This document shows, in pieces, positions 21,501 through 36,500 of a DNA stretch of 64,000 bases. How positions within the stretch are numbered: the stretch's first letter is position 1; the number at the start of each line of letters is the position of its first letter. A model generated the notes under the pieces. The model had not been told where the DNA came from. It did not search any database and saw only the letters and a list, made by a program, of their open reading frames with translations. Position numbers and translations under genes: made by a program. The stretch is from Nelumbo lutea (Eukaryota; Streptophyta; Magnoliopsida; Proteales; Nelumbonaceae): the NCBI GenBank assembly GCA_022828595.1, contig JAKGHH010000008.1:20824378-20888377 (forward strand), given 5' to 3'.

Positions 21501-24500
21501 CACATGCAGAAACAATCTCATAATTATATGGATGACTGGTTGTGTGTGTATACAGTGTCGCTTTCAATTTTTTGTGCCATCAATCAGTTTTAGAGATAAA
21601 GCAATATCATCACGTGGTGAAATATCTACCTGCATAGTGAATAACCATCATGGGGCTGTTTCCATCTTTCCATACCTTTCCTGCACTTCCAGAAATGCTC
21701 TTGCCAGCATAATTATCAAGATCCACCAAACCAAGTTGCCAGGCTCTTAAAGTCACTGGGAGTATAACTTCTGCACCAGGCTTCAGAGGAAGGGCTGATC
21801 TCAATGTCTCATATGAAATTGAAATAACAGAATCTTGGTTTTTTCCTGACAGTGAAATATGTGCTTGCTCAACTGGCACAGATCCTGCATTTGCAAGACT
21901 AATCCATACATCACGAATTTCACCTTCATACAAGATGGCAGCACCATCACCTCCCACAACATGTGACACCAGCAAAGGTAGAGGGGGTACCACAGAAATA
22001 TTTGGAACAGCTACATTTTTCAACTTGGCAGATCCACAGCAACGGAAAGGATCAGAAAGCACAAGTCCTTGTGCTGCACCAAGGAGTAAATTATCAACAT
22101 CTTTGAAAAGGTGCTGAGTAATAACACCAAAACAATGAACAATACATCCAGGGATTGTCAGTGGACCCACTGCAGTTGGAATCCCTGATAAACTGATAAT
22201 TTTCGCTGAATTAGGTCGAAGACTGACACTTATGGGAAAAGCATCAAAATTTCCAGACTGGACTGAAAGATAAATACTGTCAACCATTAAGTTGAAGCCA
22301 CAGGGATTCGCCAATTCCACTAGAACTTCAATGGGTTCTCCAACAACCCATATCAACTCCTGTTTACCTCTATCATTTGGTTCTCCTTTACTGAAAGGAG
22401 TGTAAATAAAAGGTCCTGAAGGTGCAGAGCCTACCCACCACTCTTCTCTTCCTCGGTTGCGTTTTACAATGTCCATTTGTGAGGGATGAACAGGAAAGGA
22501 ATGCAACCTGGAAACAGTAAAATCAGAAATTATATAAATACAAAGATTCTATAGTTGGCCCTGTGGTAATCAGTTCTGTGAACAATAAAAAGATAACCTC
22601 AAAGAGCATCCTCTATAATTTTAACTTAAGAGCTTTGTATCTCATAACACATGGTTCCAAAAATTACAGAAACCAAGAGGAAAGTCATCTAACATTTTTC
22701 TCAGAATGAAGTTTATTTTGACAAAAAAAAAAAAAAAAAAACAACAACAAACCAAAAGAAAAAAAAAACTAAATTAGAAAAACTAAATGTAAAATACAAA
22801 AGAAAAATACCCAAAAGTAGATTAAATATCCACTAAATTAAGAAAAAAACTCCTCATTGCAAAGTAAGCAATATACATGAGTCATTACTATTGCATAAGC
22901 AAAACCAGAAACACACAGAAAATATACCATGGTTTTACATTGATTAGCCAATATGCAATATTATCAAAGAATGAAGAAATACCCATCAATTAAAAAAAAT
23001 AGAAAAAGTGAAAGAATTTACTTCATAAACACGACTAGGCAAAACTAACCAGAACATGGTTTTCGAACCATCATTGACCCGGACGGCCAGACCACTTGGC
23101 CGGGAAACCGTCAAGGCAACCGGTTCCGTTTTACCCCTAACCCAGTCTTATGTCCAAAAATGTTGACTTGGTCAGCAACCCATTGACCCAGGTGGTTGAA
23201 CCATTGACCCATTTGACCCGGTGAACGGTTTTGACCATTTTTCGTTTCAACTTTTATTTTTTTATATTTTTTAAATTGTGACGGACCATCCATTCGGACC
23301 GGATGGCCAAACCGCTGACCCGGAAACCGGTGGCCAAAGCAGTTCTGGTTCCAGGTCAGTTTTTAAAACATTGAACCCGGATATAAATGATTGCTTAAAC
23401 TTTTCTTCTGCACTATCTGAGTAATCCAACTACATCATTCTATGAAATAGAAATTTTCATCATATCAGTACTATAAAGAAAGCACTGTGTTTGCCCTAGG
23501 CTCGTGAAAAGGGAAGAGGGTTTTCCAAGCTGAATTACTTTAGTTAATTTTCCTCTTTCACATTGAAATTGCATTTTCCAGCCCCTTCTACATGGAAAAA
23601 AGTGCAGCCCTAAGAATAAAAAGATAATTTTTTAGTACAATTGTAATAAAGTGTTAAAAATACCTTATGAAAGGTAGGGCAGGATCAGCGCAGCGAGTTC
23701 CTGAAGGAAGTCTCTCTGCTGAATTCACAAGTGCGCTTGCAAGTCCACTTTGGCCAGCAGGAGTGATCAGAGGGTAATATGATCTAAGTAGACGAGCTGC
23801 TGCACTCCATGCAGCAAGAGGATCTCCGGCACGAATAGAAGATTGAAGTATTTCTCTCAGTACAACCATCTGCAGGGTGCTCCACTGCGATTCAAATGAT
23901 GAAACAGCTGAATGAGACTGCATTTTTCCAGTATCTGTATGATTTGGTCCAGTTTCCTATGAATAAGAATAAAGGAAATATGAAGGAAATAATCAAAACA
24001 GGACCTGTAATAAAAGGAATGAGACCGAGGTTCAAAATATCGACTTGTATCTTTGCTCGCGTTTCTTTTTAGTTTTTCTTTGAAACTGGTTCAGAGGGGT
24101 TGGTTTAAGGTCCGTCTACCCCCTGAACCACGTCAGACCCCAAAACACCCCCTGTAGGGGCGTATCAGGAAGCCACTGATACGATACATATCGGCCGATA
24201 CGGCCTGATACATATCGGAATTTTAAACCTTGAATGAGACATATAGTTGTCAACGCAACACCTAGGCGGGCACCTAGGTGATAAGGTATTCTTGGAGGGT
24301 CGCCTCACCAAACGCCTATATATTTATATGTCACCACACAATGACACAATATTTTATGTTATTAATAGTAGTACAATAGATATTATTTTCATATTGTGGA
24401 TTTATAGTATTAATATTGTTATTCTTATGATTGTTTCTTTTTGTTATTTTCTTATTGTTTGGGTCCAATCAAGACACAAGTCAGTGACATAGTCCTGAAC

Positions 24501-27500
24501 CCTTTAGGACTTTAAAACCCGAACTGATAAGTAAAAAGTAACTTGAAGATTTTATCCAATTGACACACAAGAACAATTAATAGGACGTCTTCTTCTTCTT
24601 CCTAAGACTAAAACAAAGGCTCAACCCTTATGTTTTATATGTTTATTTCCTTTCTTATTCTTCTAATCGTAAATATGTTGACTTTCTATCTATTGATATG
24701 GGGTTTATACTTATTTCATTAGAACAAGTAAAAAGTAACTTGAAGATTTTATCCAATTGACACACAAGAACAATTAATAGGACTTCTTCTTCTTCTTCCT
24801 AAGACTAAAACAAAGGCTCAACCCTTATGTTTTATATGTTTATTTCCTTTCTTATTCTTCTAATCGTAAATATGTTGACTTTCTATCTATTGATATGGGG
24901 TTTATACTTATTTCATTAGAACTATGGTGATTAGTTAAAGATCACTACTTATTACTAACCTAGAGATATACCTTAGGATTTATATTTTTTATTTTAAAAA
25001 ACCCATCACCTAGGTGATGCCTAGGCACCCGCCTAAGGCAACTAGGCAACAAGGTGCTCCCCTATCGCCTAGCTTCACCTTGTCACCTTGAAAACTATGT
25101 CAATGAGATGCACAAAATTGGCATTCTTTCAATCTCGGTATCTCATTTAGCATCTTTATTTTATATTAAAAGAGATCTTAAAAGCATCACCCAAAATGTG
25201 GATACAAATCAGTTTCATGAAAAATTAAGCAGTTGGGGTAGTTTACTGCAGTAAGAGAGGTGCTCAGATCTAAGTGAAAAAATTGTAGAACAATGTGAAA
25301 TTGAATTGCCAAAGCACAACAAAAGCGAAAAGCATTAAGAATTTTAGAGATCATGTGAACAAGTTTATGTGCACTCGTGTACACGTGCATAATAAGAGTC
25401 CAACTCACTGCTCCCCACCACAATGCACATACAGAAGTGTGGGATCTGGGTGACATAAGAGGAGGGGTAGAAAAGCTGTTGAAACTAGGCAGGGGATGAC
25501 ATAAACCTATGTGCAGGATACCAGGTGTCCGGACCTTTCGACAAACTTGTAAAACTGTATTTGTATAATGTCAATTTTTCTGTTTAACCCATTCCCCTTA
25601 ATTCCTGAACTTCAAAATATTGTTTTAAAAGGACATGCCATAAGGCAGTGGGGTATAGACCTGAAGGTGAGACAAGCCAAAAATGACTTGCCTCTATGGC
25701 TTTGTAAATTACATATGAGGCTTACTCCCTGACTATTGTGAGACATATGCCTTACATCCCTTCACCTCACATAGATAGAGGTGTAGACCTGTTGTAAAAG
25801 GTTACCTACAAACCTACCAATAAAAAAGGGGCACTTAAATTTGGAGCATAGGAGCATACCTCTACCAAATAAGGAAAAAAAAATGGGTTTGGGGCACTAA
25901 GGCTCAACTTCTGGAACACCAATTATGATCTGCTTCTGAATTTCTTAATATTGATTATGTCATTACCCAAATACTAGGTGAACGAAAGTATCAAGTGTTA
26001 CGACGGTAATCTATATATGACATATACATATATACAGTATGTATGTATATATGGTATATATAATATTTTACCACATATATATGGTATGTATATGTGGTAT
26101 AATATATTAATATTTACACTACTTTTTTTTAAATGTGATTATAAATTTGAATTAATTTTTTTTAAATACAAATACAATTAACTCGTGCAGGCTAACCTGG
26201 ATGTTCGACCCGGCCCAACAAAAAACTGGGCCCAAACATGTATAATCAGGCCCGGGGTGTGGGCCAGACCAGGCCCAGGCAGACCTCAAGGCCAACCGAA
26301 AACCCAGCCTGACCCAGCACATGATCCTTTTCTTAAGAAGGTAAAAGTATCATTGTATTAATAATACAATAATAACAAAAGGCGTACAAGAGTTTCTGTA
26401 CATCATTTACACCTTCCAAGGACCCCCAAAAAAGTCAACTCTCAAAAAAGAAGATGAACGTCCCTCCCCACTAAAAATTTCATCTTTCATAATTGAACAG
26501 AAAGGTTTATCAATTCATAGCACAAGGAAATACAAGCAGCCCAAGAAGAGGCACAAGATGCTACCTCCCCTTTAATAAAGGGAGATGGAGGATTCCACCT
26601 ACCCTTTAGTTGATTAAACTAAGCAAAAATAAAATTATAGAGAATTCCAACACCATGGTCCTTGTATGCCACCCACCCACTGAAACCTAACTGTCATATT
26701 CCTTGTAAACCAGTTAACTTTTTTTTCTTTTGATAAATGAGTAAGATTTTATTAATCCAATAAATAAGAGTTACAGGCAACCCAGGGAAAAGCACAAGAT
26801 GCAACCTTTCCTTTAAATTGGTCAGAGAATTACAAGTTCAAATAAAATTATAATGTAGCCCAAAATAAAGAAGCCCGATTAACCCCCTGTTTTGCAAGCA
26901 AGTCAGCCATTTAGTTTGCTGATTTGCCTACCCACTGAACTCTAATTGTCATATTCCATGTTAGCCATTTAACCTTTTTAAGGAGATCTCTATAGCCCCA
27001 GATCACAGAATCTGGACCCTGCAACCAACCCGCAATCACCTGGGAGTCCCCTTCAATAAGCAGATGCTCTACTCCTAACTGGTTTGCAAGCTAGATTGAT
27101 TCCTTGTACGGCAGCAAGTAGTTCAGCCCTTAAGGATTCTCCCAAACCCGCAGGACCTGAATACAAGGATATAATACTACTATCTTTGTTTCCCAGCACT
27201 CCTCCTATGTCCGAAGGACCAAGGTTACCTTGGCTACTCCCATCAAAGTTCAGCTTAATGGACTCCTCCACAGGTGGCATTCATTCTACCTTAGATCTGT
27301 TCTTCCTGGTAGAACTATTAGCCACTACTAACCAGCTCCTCCATAGGTCATCGAAGGAATAGGTGTCAAAAAGATTTAATGTTTTCAGCCACTGAATTGC
27401 CCATGTCAAAATACAATCTTTAACATCCAAAAAACTTCTTTCTTTTTCACAAAAAAAAAAATCTGGTGTTCCTTTCTTCCCAAACAATCCACAAAATAGC

Positions 27501-30500
27501 TGCTCTTATGCACTTCCACAGAATTCTACCTCTCTTTGTGTGCCATTGAGTCATTCAAATGTCGAAGGACTAAACAATAAGCTGATATCAGACGGTGGAT
27601 TCCACCTACAGTCTAACAACACAAATATCCAATTTCATAAAGCTGCAACAAAGGAACAAGAGATCAGTAAGTGGTAACAGTTCTCAGTCTAACTTTGGGT
27701 TTGATTGGGATTATGGGGTTTAGAAGAGGCCTAAGGGATGCAAAAGTTGAAAATGTTATGAATTTGGTTCAAATATTAAATGGGGTGGTGTTAGATTCCT
27801 CTGAGAGGGATAAGAGACTGTGGACCCCAGCTCCCTCCGGGACCTTCTCTTGTGCTTCCTTCTTCAAATCCCTCTTGCCTTCAACCAATAACTTTTCACA
27901 AAATTTTCCAGTAAAGGAAGTTTGGGATGAGCCAATTCCTCCAAGGATTGGAGCCTTTTGTTGGAAAGCCTTTCTGGAAAGGTGTAATACTTGTGGCATA
28001 CTCCAAAGAAAAAGGCCTTTTTGGTGCTTATCTCTGAATTGGTGCATTCTTTGCAAGGTTAATGGTGAAAACCCCTACCACATTATTTTCTTGCCCCTTT
28101 GTAGTTATTTGGGACTGGTTTTTTTCACTTTTTGGTTGAAGGTGGACCCCAGTGCCAAATATTCAAAGCTTGTTTAGCTCTTCATGTTCCTTTGATGGCC
28201 AAAGAAAAGGGGAAGGATTATGTGGAAGTGTGTGAGGGCTGCTATTTGTTAGTCTCTATGGAAGGAAAGGAACTCCAGAACTTTTTTTCTGAAAAATGAA
28301 AGAAGTAAAGAAAGTATTATTGAAGTAATAACAGTTAGGGTGGTGCACTAGCTAAAATCCTTGGACCTGTTTAATAATGTTTCTACAAATATGTTATTGA
28401 ATAGCTTGATGGAGGTGGCTAATTCTGCTCCTGCTCGCTCTTTTGTTTGTCTTGTGTGGTCACCACTAGGATGTGGCATTATAAAGTTAAATTTTGATGG
28501 TAGTAGTGAGGGCAATCCAGGTCCTTCAGGTGTAGGAGGCGTGTTCAGGGATAAGGATGGGAAGGTGTTTGCAATGTATTCAGGTCCCATTGGGGTAGGA
28601 GACCCTCTTAAAGTTGAGGTCTATGATGTATTGGAGGGTATAAGAAAGGCTAATGAACTAAATATACAAAAGTTAGTCGTTGAAGGGGACTCAAAGTTGG
28701 TGTTAAGCTGTTTACAGAAGGAAAGTGGACTTTGGAAATTTGCTAACAAGAGGAGAGAAATTGAATGCAAGGTAATACAGGCCAATACATCAATCTTTGT
28801 TCGCGTTTTTTTTAGTTTTTATTTGAAACTGGTTCAGAGGGGTCGGTTTAAGGTCCATCTACCCCATGAATCAGGTCAGACCCTGAAACACCCCTTGTAG
28901 GGGCACGTATCAGGAAGCCACTGATATGATCGTATCAACCGATGTGATCCCATTTGTATCGAAATTTTGAACCTTGATTAAATGACTTACTTGAGAGATG
29001 GAAATCCGATTTTAGTGGGTGAAGAGAATAGCAAATGCATTTGCAGATGCTTTGGCAAAGCAGGGGGTGGAAAGGGACAAAATGTTTTGGGATGTATTGT
29101 AAGTTTTTTTTTGTTTTTTGTTGTCCTCTCGGAGAAAGTGAAGCCTCTTTATCTCTCTCTAGAGTGTTGTAACTATTTTTTATTAATTTAACGAATTCCT
29201 GTTATTGATAAAAAAATACCAATTTGGTCTCCTCTTTTGCAGGTTTTCAAAGGTATTAATCTTACCATAGTAAACTTCCCAACAAAAAAAAAAAAACAGC
29301 AATCTTTGGGGTAACGGGTCTAGTACAGAACCACCCCACAACCAGTTACCCTTTTTTAACCTTATAGCCTTAAGTGATAGTATCCAAGTCAGACAACCAC
29401 CTTGGAGACTCCTTCAATTATTAGTTCTCCACTCCAAGTTGATTTGAGATCTGTACCCCTTGTACAACAATTAGTAGCTCAGCCCTTGTAGAGTCTCCTA
29501 TTCCCACTAGGCCTGAAAATAGAGAGAGAATGTTATTGTCCTCATTTTTCAGAACACCTCCTATTCTCGATGGTCCTGGATTGCCCTAACCAAGGTTCAA
29601 AGTATCGGAAATGCAAGGTGTATCGGAAAGGTAATCTTAAGAGACATATCAGGATACACTTTCGATACACAAATACAAACGAAAAATGAGTTCTATATGA
29701 CTATAACTAATTTATTTAAATATAAAAACCATACTTTAATGGTTATATAATGGTTTATATAACCAACATCACAAACACTAAAATGGTAATTGAATGTTTC
29801 GAGATTCTCATTGGTATGAGTTAATTTCTACAAAAGCAGTATTGTGGCTATCAACTCAATGGAAGTAGATCCTCTAGAAAATTTCAAATCTTTATTGGGG
29901 TGAAAAGTGGAAAATCTCCCCATTACCTACCTTGGGATGCCCCTTGGAGAGAATCCAAAATCCATCAACTTTTGGAGTCCTGTGCTGGAGAAATGCGAGA
30001 AAAAACTATCGACTTGGAAAAAGTGTTTTCTCTCCAAAGGGGGTAGGCTTACTCTCTTAAAGGCCTCCTTATCAAATCTTTCGCTCTACTTTCTCTCTGT
30101 CTTCTAGATTCCGACCAAAGTCAGAAATCAGATTGAGAAGCTTCAAAGGAATTTTCTTTGGGAAGGTGGTGAAGATAAGAGAAACCATTTAGTCAGCTGG
30201 AAACAAGTACGCGGATCAAAAGAGGAAGGCGGCTTGGGTATTGGACAGCTTAAAGAGAAAAATTCCTCTCTTCTAGGCAAATGGCTCTGGAGATTTCCGA
30301 AAGAACCTAATGCTCTTTGGACTGCTGTCATCTCAAGTAAATACGGACAAAATACAAACGGGTGGGATTGCAATCTCCATTTGAACAGGATAAAGGCCAT
30401 CAATCCTTGGAAAGGTATATGTTCCATTCATACTTCTTTCTTTCCTTTTATAAGGTATAAAGTGGGAAATGGTTCTAAAATTAAATTCTGGAAAGATCTT

Positions 30501-33500
30501 TGGTTGGGGGAATCTACCCTGGATGCCTCTAGGGAAATGGTTCTAAAATTAACCTCACCCTTGTCCAAGAAGCCTCTATTTCTGATTGCCTCCCAAACCA
30601 GTCCGCTGAGAATTCTTTAAACCTCCACCTCAGAAGATTCCTAAAGGACTCGAAGATTTCTGATTTAATAGCTTTAATCCAAACCCTCAAAGATGCCTAT
30701 ATATTCCCCTCTCATTCTAACACCTGAATATGGACCCTTCACCCAAATGGAAAATTCTCTTCTAAGTCTATGTTCAGGGCTCTGACTGCTGAAGATCAGC
30801 ATCCCTCTTTTCCTTACAAGAAAATTTGGTGCAGCCACATCCCCTCAAGAATTTGCTTCCTTGTATGGGAAGCCTGCCTCCAGAAAGTTAATACTTGTGA
30901 TCTCCTTCAAAAAAAGCTTTTGGGAAGATGCTCCATTTCTCCTCATGTTTGTATTTTATGTCTCAGCAAGGGTGAATCTGCAGATCACATCCTTCTTCAT
31001 TGCAGCTTCACTCAAAGGATATGGTTCCATTTCTTGAATATGGCAGGGTACAGCTAGGCTTTTCCAAAACTCATTATGGACAACTTGAATCAATGGCAAG
31101 GAATAGGGCTTAGCAAAAGGGGTAAAGTCTTTTGGCAATCAGTGCATCATGCAGTAATGTGGGGCATTTGGGATGAAAGAAACAGCCGTATCTGTGACAA
31201 TAAAAGCAGAACCTTGGAGGAGTTAATCTCAGATATTACCTATCTTTGCATCTTTTGGTCGGTGAATTCAGATCTATTTAAAGGACTTTCAGTCAATGAT
31301 GTTATCAGAAATATTCACCCTTTCTATTTCTGCCTCATCCTCAGCAAACTCCCTTGAGGCATCCCGTTTCCAACAGTGAAGGTGTAATAACCCTTAATTT
31401 CGATAGTTGTGCCTTAGGCAATCCGGGCTTTGCAGGTATTGGTGGTACAGTAAGAGACTAAAGGGGCAATATCTGCTGGACTTTTAGTGGCCCAATCGGT
31501 TGGGCCGATTCCACAAAGGCTGAAGTGATGGCTGCTCTCACCGGAATCAGGATAATTAAGAATTTGGGTATTCAGAATTTGACCATTGCAGGTGATTCAG
31601 CAAATACAATAAAATGGTTAAGAGACAAAAAAGGGGGCCCTTGGAGACTTTATCACTATCTGGTTGAAGCTTGGGATTCTTTGGATGGATTGAATGCTAA
31701 CTTAGTTTGGATTCCTAGGGAATACAATCATACTGCAGATGGCCTAGCTAAATTTGGTGTGTATTTGGAGTATCTGTCTAGCGACAAGCTTCCGCCTTTG
31801 TAACTTGCAGGGGTTCCCCCCCCCCCCTTTATTCTCAATAAATCTTGGTTAAATTTTCTCAAAAAAAAATGCATGTATGTGTATATATAGTAATATTTAT
31901 TTTTTTGATAAACATATAGTAATATTTATTAGTTAATGCTATTTAGAAGCCATTAATTAGTTAATATTTATTATATATATAGATATATTGAGAAAAGGTA
32001 AAGTATAATTGTATTAATCAACCGGTCCTTTGTACAACGAGAAATTGTGCAAAAACTGCAACAAAAGAACCTCATAAAAATGCCATCCTCGAAAAAGTAC
32101 AATCAAGTGTATCCTCTTAAAAACCTATGTGTATAGACAACCAGCTCCTAAGAAGCTCTATAGCCCTGTTAATGACCTCAGCTTCCGAGGCTTTTTGATC
32201 AAAAGTCCTGCTGCTCCTTTCAACCCAAACTGCCCACGAAATAGCCAAAGGAATTGAGGACCAGCATAATTTCCCCTTCTTTGTCATTCCAGATATGTGC
32301 CAAGCCTCCAAGCATGTTCTTACTGAGGCCGGAATACTCCAGCTTACCTTTAAGTTCTTTAGAAAATAGTTCCAAATCACTGTTACAAACTTGCAATGTA
32401 GAAACAGATGATTAACAGATTCCATCTCCACACTGCACAGGTTGCATCTCAAGTTATTGCACATAAAACCTTTCTTCAGCAGCATCTCTTCTGTGAGGCA
32501 TTTCTCTAAAGCTGCCACCCAAACAAAAAAATTGATTTTAGAGGGTGCCACTGTTCCCCAAATGGCCCAGCTAGGAAAAGGAACTCGATTTCCTTTTACT
32601 AAAAAACTGTAGAAGGATTTAACTGAGAACCCTCCTGATTTATTCCACTTCCACGCTCTTGAATCCTGACTTTTTGCAAATTAAGAGTCTGCTCCTGGAG
32701 CACAGCTAGGAGATTTCCTACTTGCTGAATCTCCCAATCATTAAAGTCCCTTCTAAAAGAGGGGGTCCAACAAATTACCTAATATTTATTATATATAGAT
32801 TTAGGTAATATTTATTATGTATAGAAGTTAATATATATACCTTAATTTTGAATAAATAAATATAATTCGTATTAATTTTTATTATTAAAGAATTTCTAAT
32901 AATCAAATTTTAGCATTTATTGAGAAACTCCCATCAAGAGAAATAAAGGTTACTTAAGAATCAAAATACATATTATTAAGACAAGAAATAAAGGTATGCC
33001 ATAGTGATGGACTAGTTGTCTTTGTAAATAAGTGATTAGGATTTGAAGCTTCTTGCCTTCAATTTATGGTTTTTAACAAGCTATTTCACTTAATTAGCAT
33101 TTAATGATGTGTCAAATGCCTTAATTAAAGGTAACTCAAAGAGCATTTAATTAAATAATATTAGCATTTAATATCCTCTCAAATTTGAAGGCTTACTTAA
33201 AAGTGATATAAATGAGGGAGGAGAAATAATTTGAATTTGAATTTAAACAATAAAAAGAGAGGTAAGTTAATTAAGATTGTAACGGCTAATACATAGTGCA
33301 TATCAGTCCATTTCGGTGTTGTATCGACCAATACATACCCGAAATGGTCCGATACGAGGCCGATAGAGGCCCGTATCAGTCAGTTATGAATGGGAAAAAA
33401 AAAACAAGAAACTTATTAATTCTATATGTTCCATGTATCGGATCCTGAAAAGGTACGTATCTGCCGATAACACTGCAAAATTTTAAAACTTGGTCCTGAC

Positions 33501-36500
33501 TACTCCTGTCAAAAATTGAACTTAACAAAACCCTCTATAGGAGTCCCATCTTGCTTGAATTCTGAACTTCTTAGACAAAGTAACAGCCACTGCTGACCAG
33601 CCCTTCCATATATCATCAAAGGAGTAGCTTTCAAAAAAATTTAAAAGATTTCAGCCAAAGAATAGCCCTTGTCAAAATATCATTGATTTCAGAAAGACTT
33701 ATTTCCTTTTCCTGGAATTTTCTGTCATTCCTTTCTTCCCAAATAGTCCACAAGAGAGCTGCTCTGATACTTTTTTTATTGGAAAATGTAACTTTCATTG
33801 AATTAGCAAAGGAGTACAATGCCAATCACTTGAAGCATGAGTTGACCCCATATTTTATCCCAAAATTTACAGTACAGCCCAAAAAATATTTTCCCTTTGA
33901 GTTCCTTGTTTTGCCAAAGTATCAGCCACACTGTTGGCTGACCTCCTTGCCCAAGTAAAGATTACTCAAGTTTCCCTTGCTAAATAATAAATCTCCCTCA
34001 TTTTCTGTCTAAAAGTCCATGCCCCCAGACTTTTTGTCTGCAGCCATCCTATTAACAGCTTAGAATCTCCCTCAACTTCATAATTTTGGAAACCCCATTG
34101 CTTGGCCAGTCTCAGACCTTGGAATAAGGCCATAATTTCAGCTGCTCTGATACATTTCAACATGGTTCTCCCTCTTTCATGGGCAACCCAAAGGTAGATG
34201 GAAAAAAACAACAAATTTACTTCAGATGGCAAGTTCCACCTGACCCAAACAAATCAAAAACCCAAATCCTCCTCACTAAAACATTTTGAGATTAGAAATC
34301 CAACTCTTGATGACCTCCACTGAAATGTTGATTTCCACATTATTATCTCTACCAGAGAATTACCTTCTTGGGCTTGTGGAGTCATGGGCAACTACCAATT
34401 AGCTGACTCCATGGACCTATTCTCATCTAGAGGTCTAACAAATGCTATACAAAAATGCTATCTATTGCTTATTTCTTATGGCTCTCTCTCAAGCCAAGGA
34501 GGCAATAGATACCAGAATTTTCAATAGAAAATTTTGTAGTTAAAATCTATTTAGCCTGCTCTATTCATTAACTTAATGTTGTCCCTCCAACTGACAAAAT
34601 GTAATTAAGGGAATGTCTATAAGACATCCTAAATGGGGGCTACCCAAACTGGTCCAATTGGTAAATTATGTTATGTGGCAAATCTGTAATGGTATGAAGG
34701 ACTTGTTATCTATCAAAAAAAAAGTATGAAAGGCTTGTTTTTCAATTTTTTAGCTGACTACGACCATATATCAACCAATGGTTCATAATTAAACAGCAAC
34801 CACTAAAAACATGTCAAAAAAAGCAATAATCAAAAAGAATCCATAAATATTCCTCTTGGCTCTTGCTCATTCTCTAACACTCACATTGGGAAAAGAAAGC
34901 AACTTTGAGTTGGTTGCTCTACTTTGAATACGGTATGCCTTTGTGGTCATTGCCAAAACTTGCATTGCACTGATAGCAGCCAAGTTATTCTCTTGTTGCA
35001 AATATAACTGAGCAACCAGCCTCGAAAAAAAGGCAGCTTTCCGCTGGTAACCAAGGGTCCCAAACAAACGAGCAATTTCAACATATAATATCAGCCGGTC
35101 ACTAGCATCAGTCAAAGATTTGGCACCATCTACAGCAACTGATAACAATTCCACTACCTCCTTGATAAGCTCTAGCCTGTAAAAACCATGAAATGATTAA
35201 GATACCACACCAATTTCTATAAGAACAGTTTCAAATGAATACTTAGGTAGTGTATACATGATATTTGAAATATGAATTAACCAGCCATTTTCATTTACTC
35301 AAGGTTCAAAGTATCGATACCCTTGATAACAAATTTCCGTATCAAGATTTTTGTTTGACCGAAACTCTTTTTTTTTTTTGGTTTCATAATTTGACAAGGG
35401 TCCTGTGACATCACCTGTTAACATTTCAAAACGTTGAAATGAGCTAACTCCATTTTAGGGTATCAGTGACACTGAAACCGATACATACTGGCTGATATGT
35501 ACTGATACGCTGCGATATTTTGAACTTTGCATATAGTTGATAAACTTGCAGAAGCAGCAATTCACAAATTAAGGGACCGGCAAGTATAAGATCTAAAAAA
35601 AAATATCCTAATTAATTTTATCTTCATTGGCTGGCATAATGTCATTTTCATGAAAGAACAAAGTTTCTTCTGGTTAACTAAGAAACTTCTGATGAGATCA
35701 AATAATTAAGTAGAGACTTCCTAGGCAAGCACAATAGATCATAGATCCTAGTTCTGCCTTTCTCATATCAACTTCAAAATGGTGCAGGTAAGTTGGAAAA
35801 AAGGTCACAAAAGCAACAAGGCATCACATATATTTGTTGTTTCATTTAGAAATATAGACTTGATGACTTCTACTTAATTACAGCAGGAACACTAGGTCAC
35901 CAAATGGAAGGAAACACCTTTTTTTTTTGAGAAAAGTTAATCAATATTCATTGATAAAAAAAGAAACGAGATACATGAGGAGGTGTACAAAGCAAGGGGA
36001 GAACCCCTACAATTTACAAAGGAGGAAGTTTGTCGCTATATAGATGCTCTAAGAGCGCATCACATTTAGCTAAGCCATCTGCTGTATGGTTCTATTCCCT
36101 AGGAATCCAAACTAACTTTACATTTACGCTCCGTTTGGTTCGTGGGAAGATTTAGGTGGGATGGGAAAAGATGGGATGGGATGGGATGGGATGGGGAAGT
36201 GTAAAAATTTATACTTCCCTTGTTTGGTTTTATATGGGGAAAATAATGGGGAAAACACTATTCATCATCTCCTACCTTCGGACAGTGCCGTCGGAGATGA
36301 TGAATAATGCTTCTCCCAGTCTTCCACTACCCGCCGCACTGACGCATCGTTGTACGCGATTACATTTCCGTGCAGTAGAAACGCGCACGCCCGCAGATCC
36401 CCCGAAAGCATCTCCCCAGCAGAAGCGACCGTTGGGTTCAATTCACAGATGACACAGTTCACTGCCATTTGGAATGTGGTTGCCTTGGAAGGAGGGTTAC

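Larger units (their letters stand above)
29593..33491. mobile_element. MULE-type MITE split by later LINEs
   Basis: The left end AAGGTTCAAAGTATCGG (29593) and the right end, inverted (AAGTTTTAAAATTTTGC, ending 33491), match the termini of the 206-bp element at 24026. Flanking 9-mers GCCCTAACC and GTCCTGACT agree at 6 of 9. The MITE halves are about 29593-29840 and 33275-33491; everything between is later insertion. 32780-33270 is AT-rich with no gene. Confidence 0.5.
29300..34400 (-). mobile_element. LINE-G, minus strand, in three pieces
   Basis: Three minus-strand pieces join into one LINE C-terminus: 34400-34140 (LLFFSIYLWVAHERGRTMLK), 33756-33492 (ALLWTIWEERNDRKF, ILTRAILWLKSFKF, RNase H start) and 29585-29300 (GNPGPSRIGGVL and onward). 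LINE-H separates the first two. A MITE that later received LINE-E and LINE-F separates the last two. The piecewise continuity of the protein reading is the evidence. Confidence 0.65.

Noticed and set aside
20474..23663. Introns 7 and 8 of TRS120 have exactly the same length (1156 bp)
   Set aside because: I see no sequence similarity between them, so the equality looks like chance.
24529..24922. Repeat array that might be CRISPR-like
   Set aside because: Only two long direct copies without spacers, in a plant intron.
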